From positions 248,001 to 312,000 of the forward strand of contig JBGAHD010000002.1 of the NCBI GenBank assembly GCA_044226395.1: a DNA stretch of 64,000 nt, read 5' to 3'. The DNA comes from JBGAHD01 sp044226395. Lineage in GTDB: Bacteria; Pseudomonadota; Gammaproteobacteria; Xanthomonadales; Ahniellaceae. The position numbers and the translations under genes are program-made. Positions 9,409 to 19,814 of this stretch are shown here, piece by piece. Below the pieces are notes generated by a model. That model searched no databases and was not told where the DNA came from. It worked only from the letters and a program-made list of their open reading frames with translations. Numbering within the stretch: the stretch's first letter is position 1; each line of letters starts with the position of its first letter.

Positions 9409-10295
9409 TCCGCACCCTCGACCGCGCCGCCGTGCGCCGCGCCTTCAGTCAAGCGGCCGAGCGTTACGAAGCCACGGCCGTGCTGCAGCACGAAGTCGAA
9501 GCGCAGTTGCTCGAACGTCTGGTCTACGCGCCACCAACGCCCGAACGCGTGCTCGACATCGGCGCCGGCACCGGCAAGGCCAGCGCCGCGATCAAGAAGC
9601 GCTGGCGCGGCGCGCAAGTCATCGCCATGGATCTGGCCTTGCCGATGCTGAGACAAACGCGGCGTCGCTCGAGCTTCTGGCGCCCGCTGCACGCGGTCTG
9701 CGCCGATGCCCAGGCCCTGCCAATCGCCGACGCGCGCGTGGACGTGATCTTTTCCAACCTTTGCCTGCAATGGTGCGAGGATCTCGACGCCGTCTTCGAC
9801 GAATGTCGACGCGTGCTGCGACCGGGCGGCGTGCTGCTGTTCTCGACCTTCGGCCCCGACACCCTGCACGAATTGCGCTCGGCCTGGAGCGCGGCCGATG
9901 ACACGCCGCATGTCAATCGCTTCGCGGACATCGCCGCGCTCGGCGATGGCCTGATGCGCGCGGGCTTTCGCGACCCGGTGGTCGATCGCGAGCACTTCGT
10001 GCTGACTTATCGCGATGCCAAGACCCTGATGCGCGAACTCAAGACGATTGGCGCGCATAACGCAGCGATGGCGCGGGCGCGCGGGCTCACGGGTCGCGCG
10101 CGCTTCGCGCGCGTGCTGCAGGCTTACGAGAACTTTCGCGTCGACGATCGCCTGCCGGCCACGTACGAAGTGATCTACGGCATGGCCTTCGCGCCGCCGC
10201 CGGGACAACCGATGCGCCGCGGTGGCGGCGAGATCGCGACGTTTTCGGTCGAAGCCCTGCGCGGTTCGCGCGTGCGTCGCGAACCCAAGAGCTAG
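9405..10295 (+). CDS. bioC: Malonyl-ACP O-methyltransferase
   Basis: SAM-dependent methyltransferase that caps malonyl-ACP so that fatty acid synthase can build the pimelate moiety of biotin. 296 residues. The AFSQAAERYEATAVLQ N-terminus is a BioC hallmark, followed by the SAM motif VLDIGAGTGKAS, IFSNLCLQWCEDL and LLFSTFGPDTLHELR. The start was placed at the ATG overlapping the bioH stop; the frame is open further upstream but without coding character. Last gene of the cluster; bioA and bioD are not in this window. Confidence 0.95.
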   Translation: MIRTLDRAAVRRAFSQAAERYEATAVLQHEVEAQLLERLVYAPPTPERVLDIGAGTGKASAAIKKRWRGAQVIAMDLALPMLRQTRRRSSFWRPLHAVCADAQALPIADARVDVIFSNLCLQWCEDLDAVFDECRRVLRPGGVLLFSTFGPDTLHELRSAWSAADDTPHVNRFADIAALGDGLMRAGFRDPVVDREHFVLTYRDAKTLMRELKTIGAHNAAMARARGLTGRARFARVLQAYENFRVDDRLPATYEVIYGMAFAPPPGQPMRRGGGEIATFSVEALRGSRVRREPKS

Positions 10296-10341
10296 CGCGA
10301 CGACGCGCGCCGAGCGCGCGCGTCGCATCACGCGGCTCGAC

Positions 10342-10770
10342 TCACGCGCCGACTTGGCGCAACCAATCCTGCAGGTTGTAGTAGTTGGTCACGCGCGCGA
10401 TCTTGCCGTCGACGATGTCGAAGAAGGCGCCGCCGGGCAGCGCGTAGGTCTGACCGGTCGCGGGCGGCAGGCCTTCGTCGGTGGCGAGATAGGTGCCGTG
10501 CACGACGTATTCCGCCGCCACATGCGCGCCGTCGGCCGAGGCCATGACCACGATGTCGCGAAGCTCTTCGCGGTAGCTGCGATTCATGCGCGCGAGGAAG
10601 GCGCGAAAGGCGTCGCGACCGATCTCGCGTCCGCCTTGATTGATATCGTGCGCGACCTGGTCGGTGACGTGCGACAACATGCCTTCCCAATCGCCGGCAT
10701 TGAAGGCCTTGTAGTACGCCAGCACCGTGGTCGTGGCCCGATCGGAAGTGCGCAACCCGTCGATGATCAT
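10342..10770 (-). CDS. NTF2/SnoaL-like protein (ketosteroid isomerase-related)
   Basis: A 142-residue soluble protein with the cone-like NTF2 fold: YYKAFNAGDWEGMLSHVTDQVAHDIN, RDAFRAFLARMN, EYVVHGTYL and the closing strand GKIARVTNYYNLQDWLRQVG. It matches the family often called ketosteroid isomerase-related protein; the real substrate is unknown. No signal peptide. It lies 25 bp downstream of the dehydratase gene on the same strand and is probably cotranscribed with it. Confidence 0.8.
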   Translation of the reverse strand: MIIDGLRTSDRATTTVLAYYKAFNAGDWEGMLSHVTDQVAHDINQGGREIGRDAFRAFLARMNRSYREELRDIVVMASADGAHVAAEYVVHGTYLATDEGLPPATGQTYALPGGAFFDIVDGKIARVTNYYNLQDWLRQVGA

Positions 10771-10795
10771 GGTCTACCTCTGCGTTTCTGGAATG

Positions 10796-11752
10796 CTATT
10801 GCCACGGCAGGCGGTCGAGATCGACATTGCCGCCGCTGAGAATGACGCCGATGCGAAGCCCTTGCCAGCGTTCGCGCGTGGCCATCAGCGCGGCCACCGG
10901 CACGGCGCTGGAAGGTTCGATCACCAGCTTGAGGCGATCCCACAGCCGCCGCGTGGTGTCGATGATGGCGCGTTCGCTGGCCAGCACGACCTCGACGCGA
11001 TGCGCGCGCAGGATCTCGAAATTGGTCGGACCCAGATAGGCGCGCAGGCCATCGGCGATGGTGTCGGGCGTCATGTCGGTGATGCGACGATCCTGACGCA
11101 GCGACTCGAAGGCATCGCGCGCCTGTTCGGGCTCGCCACCGAGCACGCGCAGATCGGGCCTCACCGCGTGCGCGGCGATGGCCATGCCCGAGAGCAGGCC
11201 GCCGCCGGAGACGGGCGCCATGACGATGTCGAGGTCGGGCACGTCCTCGAGCAGCTCGCGCGTGGCCGTGCCTTGGCCCGCGATCACGCGCGCGTCGTGG
11301 TAAGGGTGGATCAGCTCGCCGCCGGTCTCGGCCAGCACGCGCGCGCATTCGGCGTCGCGCGCGGCCATCGAGGGATCGCACAGGATCACGTTGGCGCCGT
11401 TGTCGCGGATCTGCGCGAGCTTGATCGCCGGCGCGTTGCGCGGCACCACGACGTAGGACGGCACGCCGCGCAGGCGCGCGGCGATGGCGATGGCCGTGCC
11501 GTGATTGCCCGAGCTCTGCGTGACGATGCCGCGACGCGCGACCTCGTCGGGCAGCGAGAACACCGCGTTGCACGCGCCGCGGAACTTGAACGCGCCACCG
11601 CGCTGCAAACACTCGGTCTTGAAGTACAGACGCGCGCCGAGCTCGGCGTCCAGCGCCTCGTTGACCAGCACGGGCGTTCGCACGGCCAAGGGCGCGATGC
11701 GGCGCGCGGCGGCGGCGATGTCCTCGGGTCCGGGCGCGACGATCGAACTCAT
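10796..11752 (-). CDS. Threonine/serine dehydratase-like PLP enzyme
   Basis: Fold type II PLP enzyme expected to deaminate threonine or serine, or to racemise serine. 318 residues starting MSSIVAPGPEDI. The PLP lysine lies in GGAFKFRGA (Lys56), the substrate loop is SSGNHG, and the phosphate-binding glycine loop is SGGGLLSG. It lacks the C-terminal ACT-like regulatory domain of biosynthetic IlvA, so its length fits the catabolic TdcB/serine racemase group. An in-frame start 29 codons upstream would reach into the 5-prime end of pepN and is disfavoured. Confidence 0.88.
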   Translation of the reverse strand: MSSIVAPGPEDIAAAARRIAPLAVRTPVLVNEALDAELGARLYFKTECLQRGGAFKFRGACNAVFSLPDEVARRGIVTQSSGNHGTAIAIAARLRGVPSYVVVPRNAPAIKLAQIRDNGANVILCDPSMAARDAECARVLAETGGELIHPYHDARVIAGQGTATRELLEDVPDLDIVMAPVSGGGLLSGMAIAAHAVRPDLRVLGGEPEQARDAFESLRQDRRITDMTPDTIADGLRAYLGPTNFEILRAHRVEVVLASERAIIDTTRRLWDRLKLVIEPSSAVPVAALMATRERWQGLRIGVILSGGNVDLDRLPWQ

Positions 11753-11828
11753 GCGGGGCACTTGGATAGGGTCATGGGGATGCCCATGATAGCCTCGAAG
11801 AGTCCCGGGAATCTCGAGGTTTCGCGCC

Positions 11829-14444
11829 TTGGCCAGCACGCCTGTCCGTCTTTCCGAATACCGTCCGCCGGCCTGGCTGGTCGATCACGTCGATCTGCGT
11901 TTCGATCTGGGTTTCGAGCTCACCGAAGTGACCGCCGAACTGCGCCTGCGCCGCGATCCCGCGCAGGCCGAACGTCGCCTGCGCCTGGATGGCGAGGATC
12001 TGGAACTGCTGTCGATCGCGCTCGACGATCGCGAACTGGGCGCGGACGAGTATCAGCTCGACGCGCGCGGTCTTTCACTCGACATTGACGCCGACACCGC
12101 GCGCCTACGCACGCGCGTGCGTCTGCGGCCCGAGGCCAACACCGCGCTCGAAGGCCTGTATCGCTCGGGCGAGTTCCTGGTCACGCAGTGCGAGGCCGAA
12201 GGCTTTCGCCACATCACCTTCTTTCCTGATCGCCCCGACGTGATGACGCGCTTTCGCGTCGAACTGGTGGCCGATCGCGCGCGCTTTCCGGTGCTGCTGG
12301 GCAATGGCAATCCCGGCGCGCGCGGCGAATTGCCCGACGGTCGCCACTTCGCGGTGTGGGACGACCCGCATCCCAAGCCTTGTTATCTGTTCGCCCTGGT
12401 CGCGGGCCGGCTCGAGCACATCGAGGACCGCTTCCGCACCAGCGAAGGCCGCGACGTGACGCTGCGCATCTACGCGGAGGCCGATGCGATTGATCGCTGC
12501 GCGCATGCCATGGACAGCCTCAAGCGCGCCATGCGTTGGGACGAAGAGGTCTATGGCCGCGCCTATGACCTCGACGTGTACAACATCGTCGCCACCCACG
12601 ACTTCAACATGGGCGCGATGGAGAACAAGGGTCTGAACATCTTCAACGCCAAGTACATCGTGGCCGATGGCGACACCGCCACCGACGATGACTTCGGCCA
12701 TGTCGAGGCCGTGGTCGCGCACGAGTATTTTCATAACTGGACTGGCAATCGCGTGACCTGTCGCGATTGGTTTCAACTGTCGCTCAAGGAAGGGCTGACG
12801 GTGTTTCGCGATCAGTGCTTCAGCGCCGACATGGGTTCGGCCGCGGTCAAGCGCATCGACGACGTGCGCCAGTTGCGCGCGGTGCAGTTCGCCGAGGACG
12901 CGGGCCCGTTCGCGCATCCCGTGCGGCCCGACAGCTATGTCGAGATCAACAATTTCTACACCGCGACCGTGTACGAAAAAGGCGCGGAGATCGTGCGCAT
13001 GCTGCACACGACGCTGGGCGCGGAACGTTTTCGGCGCGGCACGGATCTCTACTTCGCGCGTCATGACGGACAGGCGGTGACTTGCGACGATTTCCGGCGC
13101 GCGCTGGCCGAGGCCAATGGCGTCGATCTCGACCCCTACGCGCGTTGGTACGAGCAGGCCGGCACGCCCCGCCTCGAAGTCAACGAAGACTACGACGCAA
13201 CGAACCATCGCTTCACGCTGCGCTGGCGCCAGCGCACGCCGCCGACGCCGGGTCAGAGCGACAAGCGACCGGTGCCAATTCCCGTGCGGATGATGCTCTA
13301 CGGGCCCGACGGTTCAGCCCTGCCCTTGCGTCTGTCCGGTGAAGCCGAGAGCGCGCGGACACAACGCGTCTTCGTGCTGCGCGAGGAGCAAGGCGATCTC
13401 GTGTTCGAGGACATTCGCGCGAAGCCGATCGCGTCCTTGCTGCAGGAATTCTCCGCGCCCGTCGAGTTGCAGCAAGGCCATGGCAACGCGGAGCTCGCGT
13501 TCCTGGCGCGCCACGACCACGACCCGTTCAATCGCTGGCAGGCGGTGCAATCGCTGGCCATCGCCGCGATCGCCGATGAAGTCACCGAGGCCAGCGCCGT
13601 TCCGCGCGATCTGCTCGATGCGGCGCGCGTGCTGCTGGGCGACGCGACACTCGATCCGGCCTTCGTGGCCGAATGCTTGCTGCTGCCGGAAGAGGCCTAT
13701 CTCGCCGATCGTCTGCGCGTGGACGATCCGTATCGCTTGCACTATGCGCGTCGGCGCGTGGCGGCGCGGTTGGGTCGCGAACTCGGCGGCGTGCTGCGCG
13801 ACCGCTACGCGTTGCTGGCGCAAGACGACGGCACCGCGCGCGACGGTCGCGCCGCGGCGCGACGACGACTCAAGAACACCTGCCTGTCGCTGCTGCTCGC
13901 CGGTGACGCGAACGGGCACGCCGAACTGGCGCGCACGCAATTCGCGCGCGCGCGCAACATGACCGATCGCCTGAGCGCGCTCACGCGCCTGGTGCACGAG
14001 CGCCTCGACGGCGCCAGCGAGGCCTTGGCGCAGTATCACGCGCGCTTCGCCAACGATCCGCTGGCGGTGAACAAGTGGCTGGCCTTGCAGGCGTCGAGTC
14101 CGCATGCCGACACGCTCGAGCGCGTGCGTGGTCTGCTCGCGCACGAGGCCTTCAACTGGCGCAATCCGAACAAGGTGCGCTCGTTGTTCGATGCCTTCGG
14201 TCGCGCCAATCGCATCGCCTTTCATGCGCCCGATGGCGCGGGCTATCGCTTCATGGCCGAGGCCGTGTCGCGCGTCGATGAGCTCAATCCGCAGACGGCG
14301 GCGCGATTGGTCGCGGCGTTCAACGCCTGGCGACGCGTGGAACCGGCGCGCGGCGCGCTGATGCGCGCGGCCCTGCAGGGCTTGGCGGACAAACCGGGGT
14401 TGTCGCGCGACGTGAGCGAAATCGTCGCGCGCGCGCTGGCCTAG
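11829..14444 (+). CDS. pepN: Aminopeptidase N (M1 family)
   Basis: Zinc metallopeptidase that removes N-terminal residues from peptides. 871 residues, the usual length for bacterial PepN. It has the exopeptidase motif GAMEN (262-266), the zinc site HEYFH (298-302) and the third ligand Glu321 18 residues on, within NWTGNRVTCRDWFQLSLKEG. The start is TTG, preceded by GAGGT nine bases upstream; an in-frame TAG lies 37 bp upstream and no ATG intervenes, so the TTG start is well supported. Its stop codon overlaps the stop of the converging transporter gene. Confidence 0.95.
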   Translation: MASTPVRLSEYRPPAWLVDHVDLRFDLGFELTEVTAELRLRRDPAQAERRLRLDGEDLELLSIALDDRELGADEYQLDARGLSLDIDADTARLRTRVRLRPEANTALEGLYRSGEFLVTQCEAEGFRHITFFPDRPDVMTRFRVELVADRARFPVLLGNGNPGARGELPDGRHFAVWDDPHPKPCYLFALVAGRLEHIEDRFRTSEGRDVTLRIYAEADAIDRCAHAMDSLKRAMRWDEEVYGRAYDLDVYNIVATHDFNMGAMENKGLNIFNAKYIVADGDTATDDDFGHVEAVVAHEYFHNWTGNRVTCRDWFQLSLKEGLTVFRDQCFSADMGSAAVKRIDDVRQLRAVQFAEDAGPFAHPVRPDSYVEINNFYTATVYEKGAEIVRMLHTTLGAERFRRGTDLYFARHDGQAVTCDDFRRALAEANGVDLDPYARWYEQAGTPRLEVNEDYDATNHRFTLRWRQRTPPTPGQSDKRPVPIPVRMMLYGPDGSALPLRLSGEAESARTQRVFVLREEQGDLVFEDIRAKPIASLLQEFSAPVELQQGHGNAELAFLARHDHDPFNRWQAVQSLAIAAIADEVTEASAVPRDLLDAARVLLGDATLDPAFVAECLLLPEEAYLADRLRVDDPYRLHYARRRVAARLGRELGGVLRDRYALLAQDDGTARDGRAAARRRLKNTCLSLLLAGDANGHAELARTQFARARNMTDRLSALTRLVHERLDGASEALAQYHARFANDPLAVNKWLALQASSPHADTLERVRGLLAHEAFNWRNPNKVRSLFDAFGRANRIAFHAPDGAGYRFMAEAVSRVDELNPQTAARLVAAFNAWRRVEPARGALMRAALQGLADKPGLSRDVSEIVARALA

Positions 14445-15385
14445 TCGACGCGCGCCGCCGCGGGCGCGGTGCGCATCAGGCTCGACAACGCCGAGCCCGC
14501 CACCACCATGCCCGCGCCCAGCCAGCCGGCCCACGCGATCTGTTCGGCGCGGATGTAGTTCGGCGCGAGCGCATGCGCGATCGCCACGCAACCGACGGTG
14601 AGCAAGGGCGTGAGCGCCAGCACCGTCGACACGCGCGAGGCTTCCCAATGCGCCAAGGCTTCGGCGAAGGCGCCGTAAGCGCCGAGCGTGTTGATCGCGC
14701 AGTACGCCAGCAACAGGCCGTGCAGCCAATCCAGTTCGAGCAGCTTCAGCGGATGCGCCGCCGGCAACAGCACCACGCTCGCCACCCAGTAGATGACGCC
14801 CATGACCTGGGTGGAGCTCATGCGCGCGAGCAATTGCTTCTGCGCCAGCGCGTACACCGCCCACACGGCGGCGGCGATGACGATGCACGAGGCACCGAGC
14901 AGATACCGCGTGCCCGGCGGCAAGGGCTTGCGCAGCTGGTCGGAAAAGAACAGCCCCAGGCCCACCGCGATCACCGCGAGACCCAACCATTGCCAGGCAT
15001 TGAAGCGCTCGCGAAACACCCAGATGCCGCCCAAGGCCATCAGCAAGGGCGCGAGCTGAATGAGCAGCTGCGCGTTCGCCGGCGTGGTGAACTGCAGGCC
15101 GAGCAGGTACAGCAGGTAATTGCCGATCAGCATGATCGCGGCGAGAGCCAATAAGCCCCAGCCGCGGCCGTTCAAGTCGCGATAGACGCGCACTTGCCCG
15201 CGCGCGATCAACCAGACGCCGGTGACGATGGCGGCGAAGGCGAAGCGAGCCCAGGTCAGCGTCAAGGCGTCGACACGCTCGAGCGTCACCTTCAAGGCCA
15301 GCGGCAAGGTCGACCACAGCGCCGCCGTGGTCAGGGCCAGGGCCAAACCCAGCCGCCAACGTCCCGAGGATTGGTGCAGCGCCAC
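14441..15385 (-). CDS. EamA/DMT family membrane transporter
   Basis: Ten hydrophobic segments arranged as two EamA repeats (about residues 12-145 and 162-305), each with the typical start LTTAALWSTLPLALKV and AAVWAVYALAQKQLL. 314 residues. Members export metabolites such as amino acids or act as purine or sugar-phosphate exchangers; the substrate cannot be read from the sequence. Overlaps the end of pepN tail to tail. Confidence 0.9.
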   Translation of the reverse strand: MALHQSSGRWRLGLALALTTAALWSTLPLALKVTLERVDALTLTWARFAFAAIVTGVWLIARGQVRVYRDLNGRGWGLLALAAIMLIGNYLLYLLGLQFTTPANAQLLIQLAPLLMALGGIWVFRERFNAWQWLGLAVIAVGLGLFFSDQLRKPLPPGTRYLLGASCIVIAAAVWAVYALAQKQLLARMSSTQVMGVIYWVASVVLLPAAHPLKLLELDWLHGLLLAYCAINTLGAYGAFAEALAHWEASRVSTVLALTPLLTVGCVAIAHALAPNYIRAEQIAWAGWLGAGMVVAGSALSSLMRTAPAAARVD

Positions 15386-15492
15386 GACGACTCCCGTTGA
15401 ACGCCGCGATTGTAGCCGGAAAGGTTCAGCACGAATTCACTGCTTCAAGACCAGTATCATGCCGACATTTCATGCACAGGGTGGATGCCGTC

Positions 15493-16935
15493 ATGTCGTC
15501 GCGGGGCTTGAGGATTCTCGGTATCGGCGCGATGAGCGCGCTGCTCGCCGGCTGCGTCACGTATCCCGATTCGTACTACTACGCCGATGATGGCGCGCGC
15601 GGCGACTACTACTACAGCGAGTACGAGCCCAGCGGCGGCTACACGTCGTCGTACTACGACGATGACTCGTGGTGGCCGTACTACTCCACCGTGCTCTATC
15701 CCGTGTATTCGGTCTACTACGATCCGTGGTACCAGCCGGGCTTCTACTACGGCGTGACGTACTACCCGAACTACCGCTACACCTCGTACTACTCCCGTCA
15801 CTATCACCGTCCGTACACCTTCGCGTACGCGCCCTACCGCTACAGCTGGTGGGACAACTACTACGACTGGGGTGGCTACGGCTGGGGTGGTTACTACGGC
15901 GGCTACTACGGTTACTACTACAACGATCGTCATCGTCATCACGGCGATCGCGATTCCTACGGCGGCGCCGATTGGCGTCGACCCTCGCACGGCGGCGCGC
16001 GCTATGGCAGCGCGCGCAACGAAGCCGAGCGCATGGCGCATCGCGATGGCCTCGATCGCACGAACTCGCGCGATTACTTGCCGCGCGAGGCCGATCAACG
16101 TCGACGCCAGGGCGGCTACTACGCCGACGGCTATCGCGAACCCGTGAGTGGCGCCGATCCCACGATCGGTGGTGGTCGTCCGTCGAACACCTCGTACGGC
16201 CAAGGCGTGCGCCAGGGTCGCTTGCCGCAGACGCAAGGCGAGTCACGCCCGGTCGTGCGCGAGAACTACGGTCGCCCCTATGACCGCGCCCGCGACTACG
16301 GCGATGGCGGCACGGTCGATCGCACCGTCGATCGCGGCGCTCAGCCGGGCATGCGTTACGACCCGAGCGTCTCGCGCGAACAACCCGCGCGCGACTATTC
16401 CAATCGTCGTCGCGAAGGCTCCGAGAACCTCGGCGCCGCGCCGCCGCTTCGCCGCCCCTTGGGCAGCGCCACGCCGACGCAGACTTGGTCGAACGACAAC
16501 GCCAGCCCGCCGCGCGATCAGGATCGCTACGAGCGCATGCAGGAACGCACGCGACGTTTCGAATCGAATTCGGATTCGCCGCCGCCGCAGGAGCGCGCGC
16601 AGACCCGCGACTGGTCCACGCGCTCGTCGGCCGAGAGCCGAGGCGGTTGGTCGCGCGGCAACGATGGCGGCGGTGGCTATGACCGCGCGCCGCAGCGCAC
16701 CTTCGAGCAGCCGCGCCAGGAACAGCCGCGCTACGAGCAGCCGCGTTACGAGCAACCCCGCTACGAACAACCGCGCCCCGAACCGCAGCGCAGCTACGAG
16801 CCGCAGCGTTCCGAGCCCGAACCGCGCAGCTTCGATCGCGGTGGATTCGACCGCGGCGGTGGTCGCGATCATGACGGCGGCTCGCGTGGTCAAGTCGAAC
16901 GCATGGAACGCAGTCGCGACCGTCAGGAAGACTGA
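15493..16935 (+). CDS. Tyrosine-rich lipoprotein with QPRYE repeats
   Basis: A 480-residue lipoprotein of unknown function. The start with AGGGTGG upstream gives the signal MSSRGLRILGIGAMSALLAGC with lipobox LLAGC (Cys21). Residues about 24-160 are very rich in Tyr, Gly, Trp and Asp (YYYADD, GGYGWGGYYGGYYGYYYN). The rest is disordered-looking, rich in Arg, Asp, Gly, Ser and Gln, with three near-perfect YEQPR repeats and variants around 395-440. A TATCAT -10-like hexamer lies about 33 bp upstream of the start. The composition suggests an outer-membrane or surface matrix protein, but nothing here proves it. Confidence 0.75.
   Translation: MSSRGLRILGIGAMSALLAGCVTYPDSYYYADDGARGDYYYSEYEPSGGYTSSYYDDDSWWPYYSTVLYPVYSVYYDPWYQPGFYYGVTYYPNYRYTSYYSRHYHRPYTFAYAPYRYSWWDNYYDWGGYGWGGYYGGYYGYYYNDRHRHHGDRDSYGGADWRRPSHGGARYGSARNEAERMAHRDGLDRTNSRDYLPREADQRRRQGGYYADGYREPVSGADPTIGGGRPSNTSYGQGVRQGRLPQTQGESRPVVRENYGRPYDRARDYGDGGTVDRTVDRGAQPGMRYDPSVSREQPARDYSNRRREGSENLGAAPPLRRPLGSATPTQTWSNDNASPPRDQDRYERMQERTRRFESNSDSPPPQERAQTRDWSTRSSAESRGGWSRGNDGGGGYDRAPQRTFEQPRQEQPRYEQPRYEQPRYEQPRPEPQRSYEPQRSEPEPRSFDRGGFDRGGGRDHDGGSRGQVERMERSRDRQED
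16701..16803 (+). repeat. 15-bp coding repeats (YEQPR) in the tyrosine-rich lipoprotein
   Basis: Units such as TACGAGCAGCCGCGT are repeated in register, encoding FEQPR-QEQPR-YEQPR-YEQPR-YEQPR followed by decayed units. Synonymous differences between units indicate that the array is not a very recent slippage product. Confidence 0.7.
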
Positions 16936-17043
16936 AAGCCAGCGCCACGCGCGTTGGAACATTGACCTCGAAAAGCGCGTCGGCATCGACGCGCGCGATG
17001 ATCGCGGCGATCGATCAACGACGCCAGGACGAAACCGTCGGGC

Positions 17044-17079
17044 AAAAAAAAGGGTGCCGGATCCACGCGACCGGCACCC
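17044..17079 (-). terminator. intrinsic terminator of the 64-residue protein gene
   Basis: On the minus strand a 9-bp perfect stem (GGGTGCCGG with CCGGCACCC, loop of 10) is followed by eight T residues. It lies 60 bp beyond the stop codon of the minus-strand gene. Confidence 0.85.
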
Positions 17080-17140
17080 CTGGGGATGACACCTTTGAAA
17101 CGCGAGCGGGGGAGGGACCGATCGCGTCTTGACGCACGAG

Positions 17141-17335
17141 CTACGCCGTCAATCGCACCAGGGCATCGTTGAGCGCTGCACGACGCTTTTCCAACGTGCT
17201 GACGAGATCCGGCTGGCCGGACTGCGCGCGGGTGCGCACTTCATCCAGGGCCATGTCGATTCGACCGATTTCAATCAGAAGGTCATGACGGAGATGAACT
17301 GGGTCGGTGGGGAAGACCGAAGTCATGGCGGCCAT
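17141..17335 (-). CDS. Small helical protein of unknown function
   Basis: 64 residues starting MAAMTSVFPTDPVHLRHDLL. The start was chosen because AGAGG lies 8 bases upstream; an upstream ATG would add 16 residues with no ribosome-binding site. The second half (LIEIGRIDMALDEVRTRAQ, STLEKRRAALNDALVRL) looks like a short alpha-helical hairpin. No signal or metal motif. It has its own downstream terminator, which supports a real transcription unit. I do not recognise the family. Confidence 0.6.
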   Translation of the reverse strand: MAAMTSVFPTDPVHLRHDLLIEIGRIDMALDEVRTRAQSGQPDLVSTLEKRRAALNDALVRLTA

Positions 17336-17613
17336 GTGGGGTTCCTCTGTTTTGTCGTCGCTCTGCCTCGACATCGACGACAAAGCATTCGGCGTGCCAA
17401 CCAGTCGGCAAGCGTGAACCAGGCCACACTGCTAGCATGAACCCCGTCTCAGACTGACCCGCTGCGTCACTTTTTGACGGCGGAATGAGTCGGATCAGGT
17501 CAATTCGCGCCGGGCTCGGCGCATATTGTGGCGGCCATCACGGAACCGTCGCGATGGGAGGGGCAAGCTTCGTCGGCAGTTGGCGCGGTATGCGCCTGAT
17601 GAATTTCGGTCTA

Positions 17614-17675
17614 CTGGCGCCCGGCACACGGTCCTCAAGGATTCCCCCTGTTCCTCAAAGACCGCCGGGCGCCAG
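17614..17675 (+). ncRNA. candidate structured RNA element: long compound hairpin upstream of mnmG
   Basis: CTGGCGCCCGGC pairs perfectly with GCCGGGCGCCAG (12 bp). Inside it GGTC pairs with GACC, and further in AGGA pairs with TCCT around a TTCCCCCTGT loop, so one 62-nt hairpin with three stacked stems can form. It is followed by a pyrimidine tract but no clear T-run. It matches no RNA family I can name; strand and function are unknown. It lies about 180 bp before the mnmG start. Confidence 0.35.
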
Positions 17676-17817
17676 CCTCTCTTCCCTAAGCCCGAAAACT
17701 CCTACGCTTCCCGATCCAACGCCGTGGCAGCCCCTGCGCTGCCCGCCGCGCCGCGCGCGGGCGTGGCTTGGATCGGTGCGCCGGGGAGTTAGCACGAAGC
17801 ATGCCAGCGCTTGGCGC

Positions 17818-17823
17818 TAGAAT
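17818..17823 (+). promoter_or_regulatory. TAGAAT -10-like element before mnmG
   Basis: GCTAGAAT lies 32 bp upstream of the mnmG ATG; the same GCTAGAAT sequence occurs upstream of tex (19749-19756). No good -35 is visible at normal spacing. Confidence 0.3.
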
Positions 17824-17855
17824 GCGGGCCCGATTCGACGCCCGGAACCGGCGAG

Positions 17856-19739
<1,884 letters not shown>

Positions 19740-19814
19740 CGCAAGTTCGCTAGAATCCTCCGCTTCGCTCCATTCCCGTCCACCCAACGCCCGCCGGGCG
19801 CGACATCATTGCTC

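Larger units (their letters stand above)
17336..17855. other. 520-bp non-coding region with hairpins before mnmG
   Basis: No convincing gene. Open frames that cross it have biased, repeat-like composition and poor starts. It holds a small hairpin around 17459-17482 (CGTCA-ctttt-TGACG), a long structured hairpin at 17614-17675 and the mnmG promoter-proximal TAGAAT. Confidence 0.5.

Noticed and set aside
17485..17820. Open frames in the gap before mnmG
   Set aside because: No ribosome-binding site, no domain and compositional signs of non-coding DNA; the region is better explained by RNA structure.
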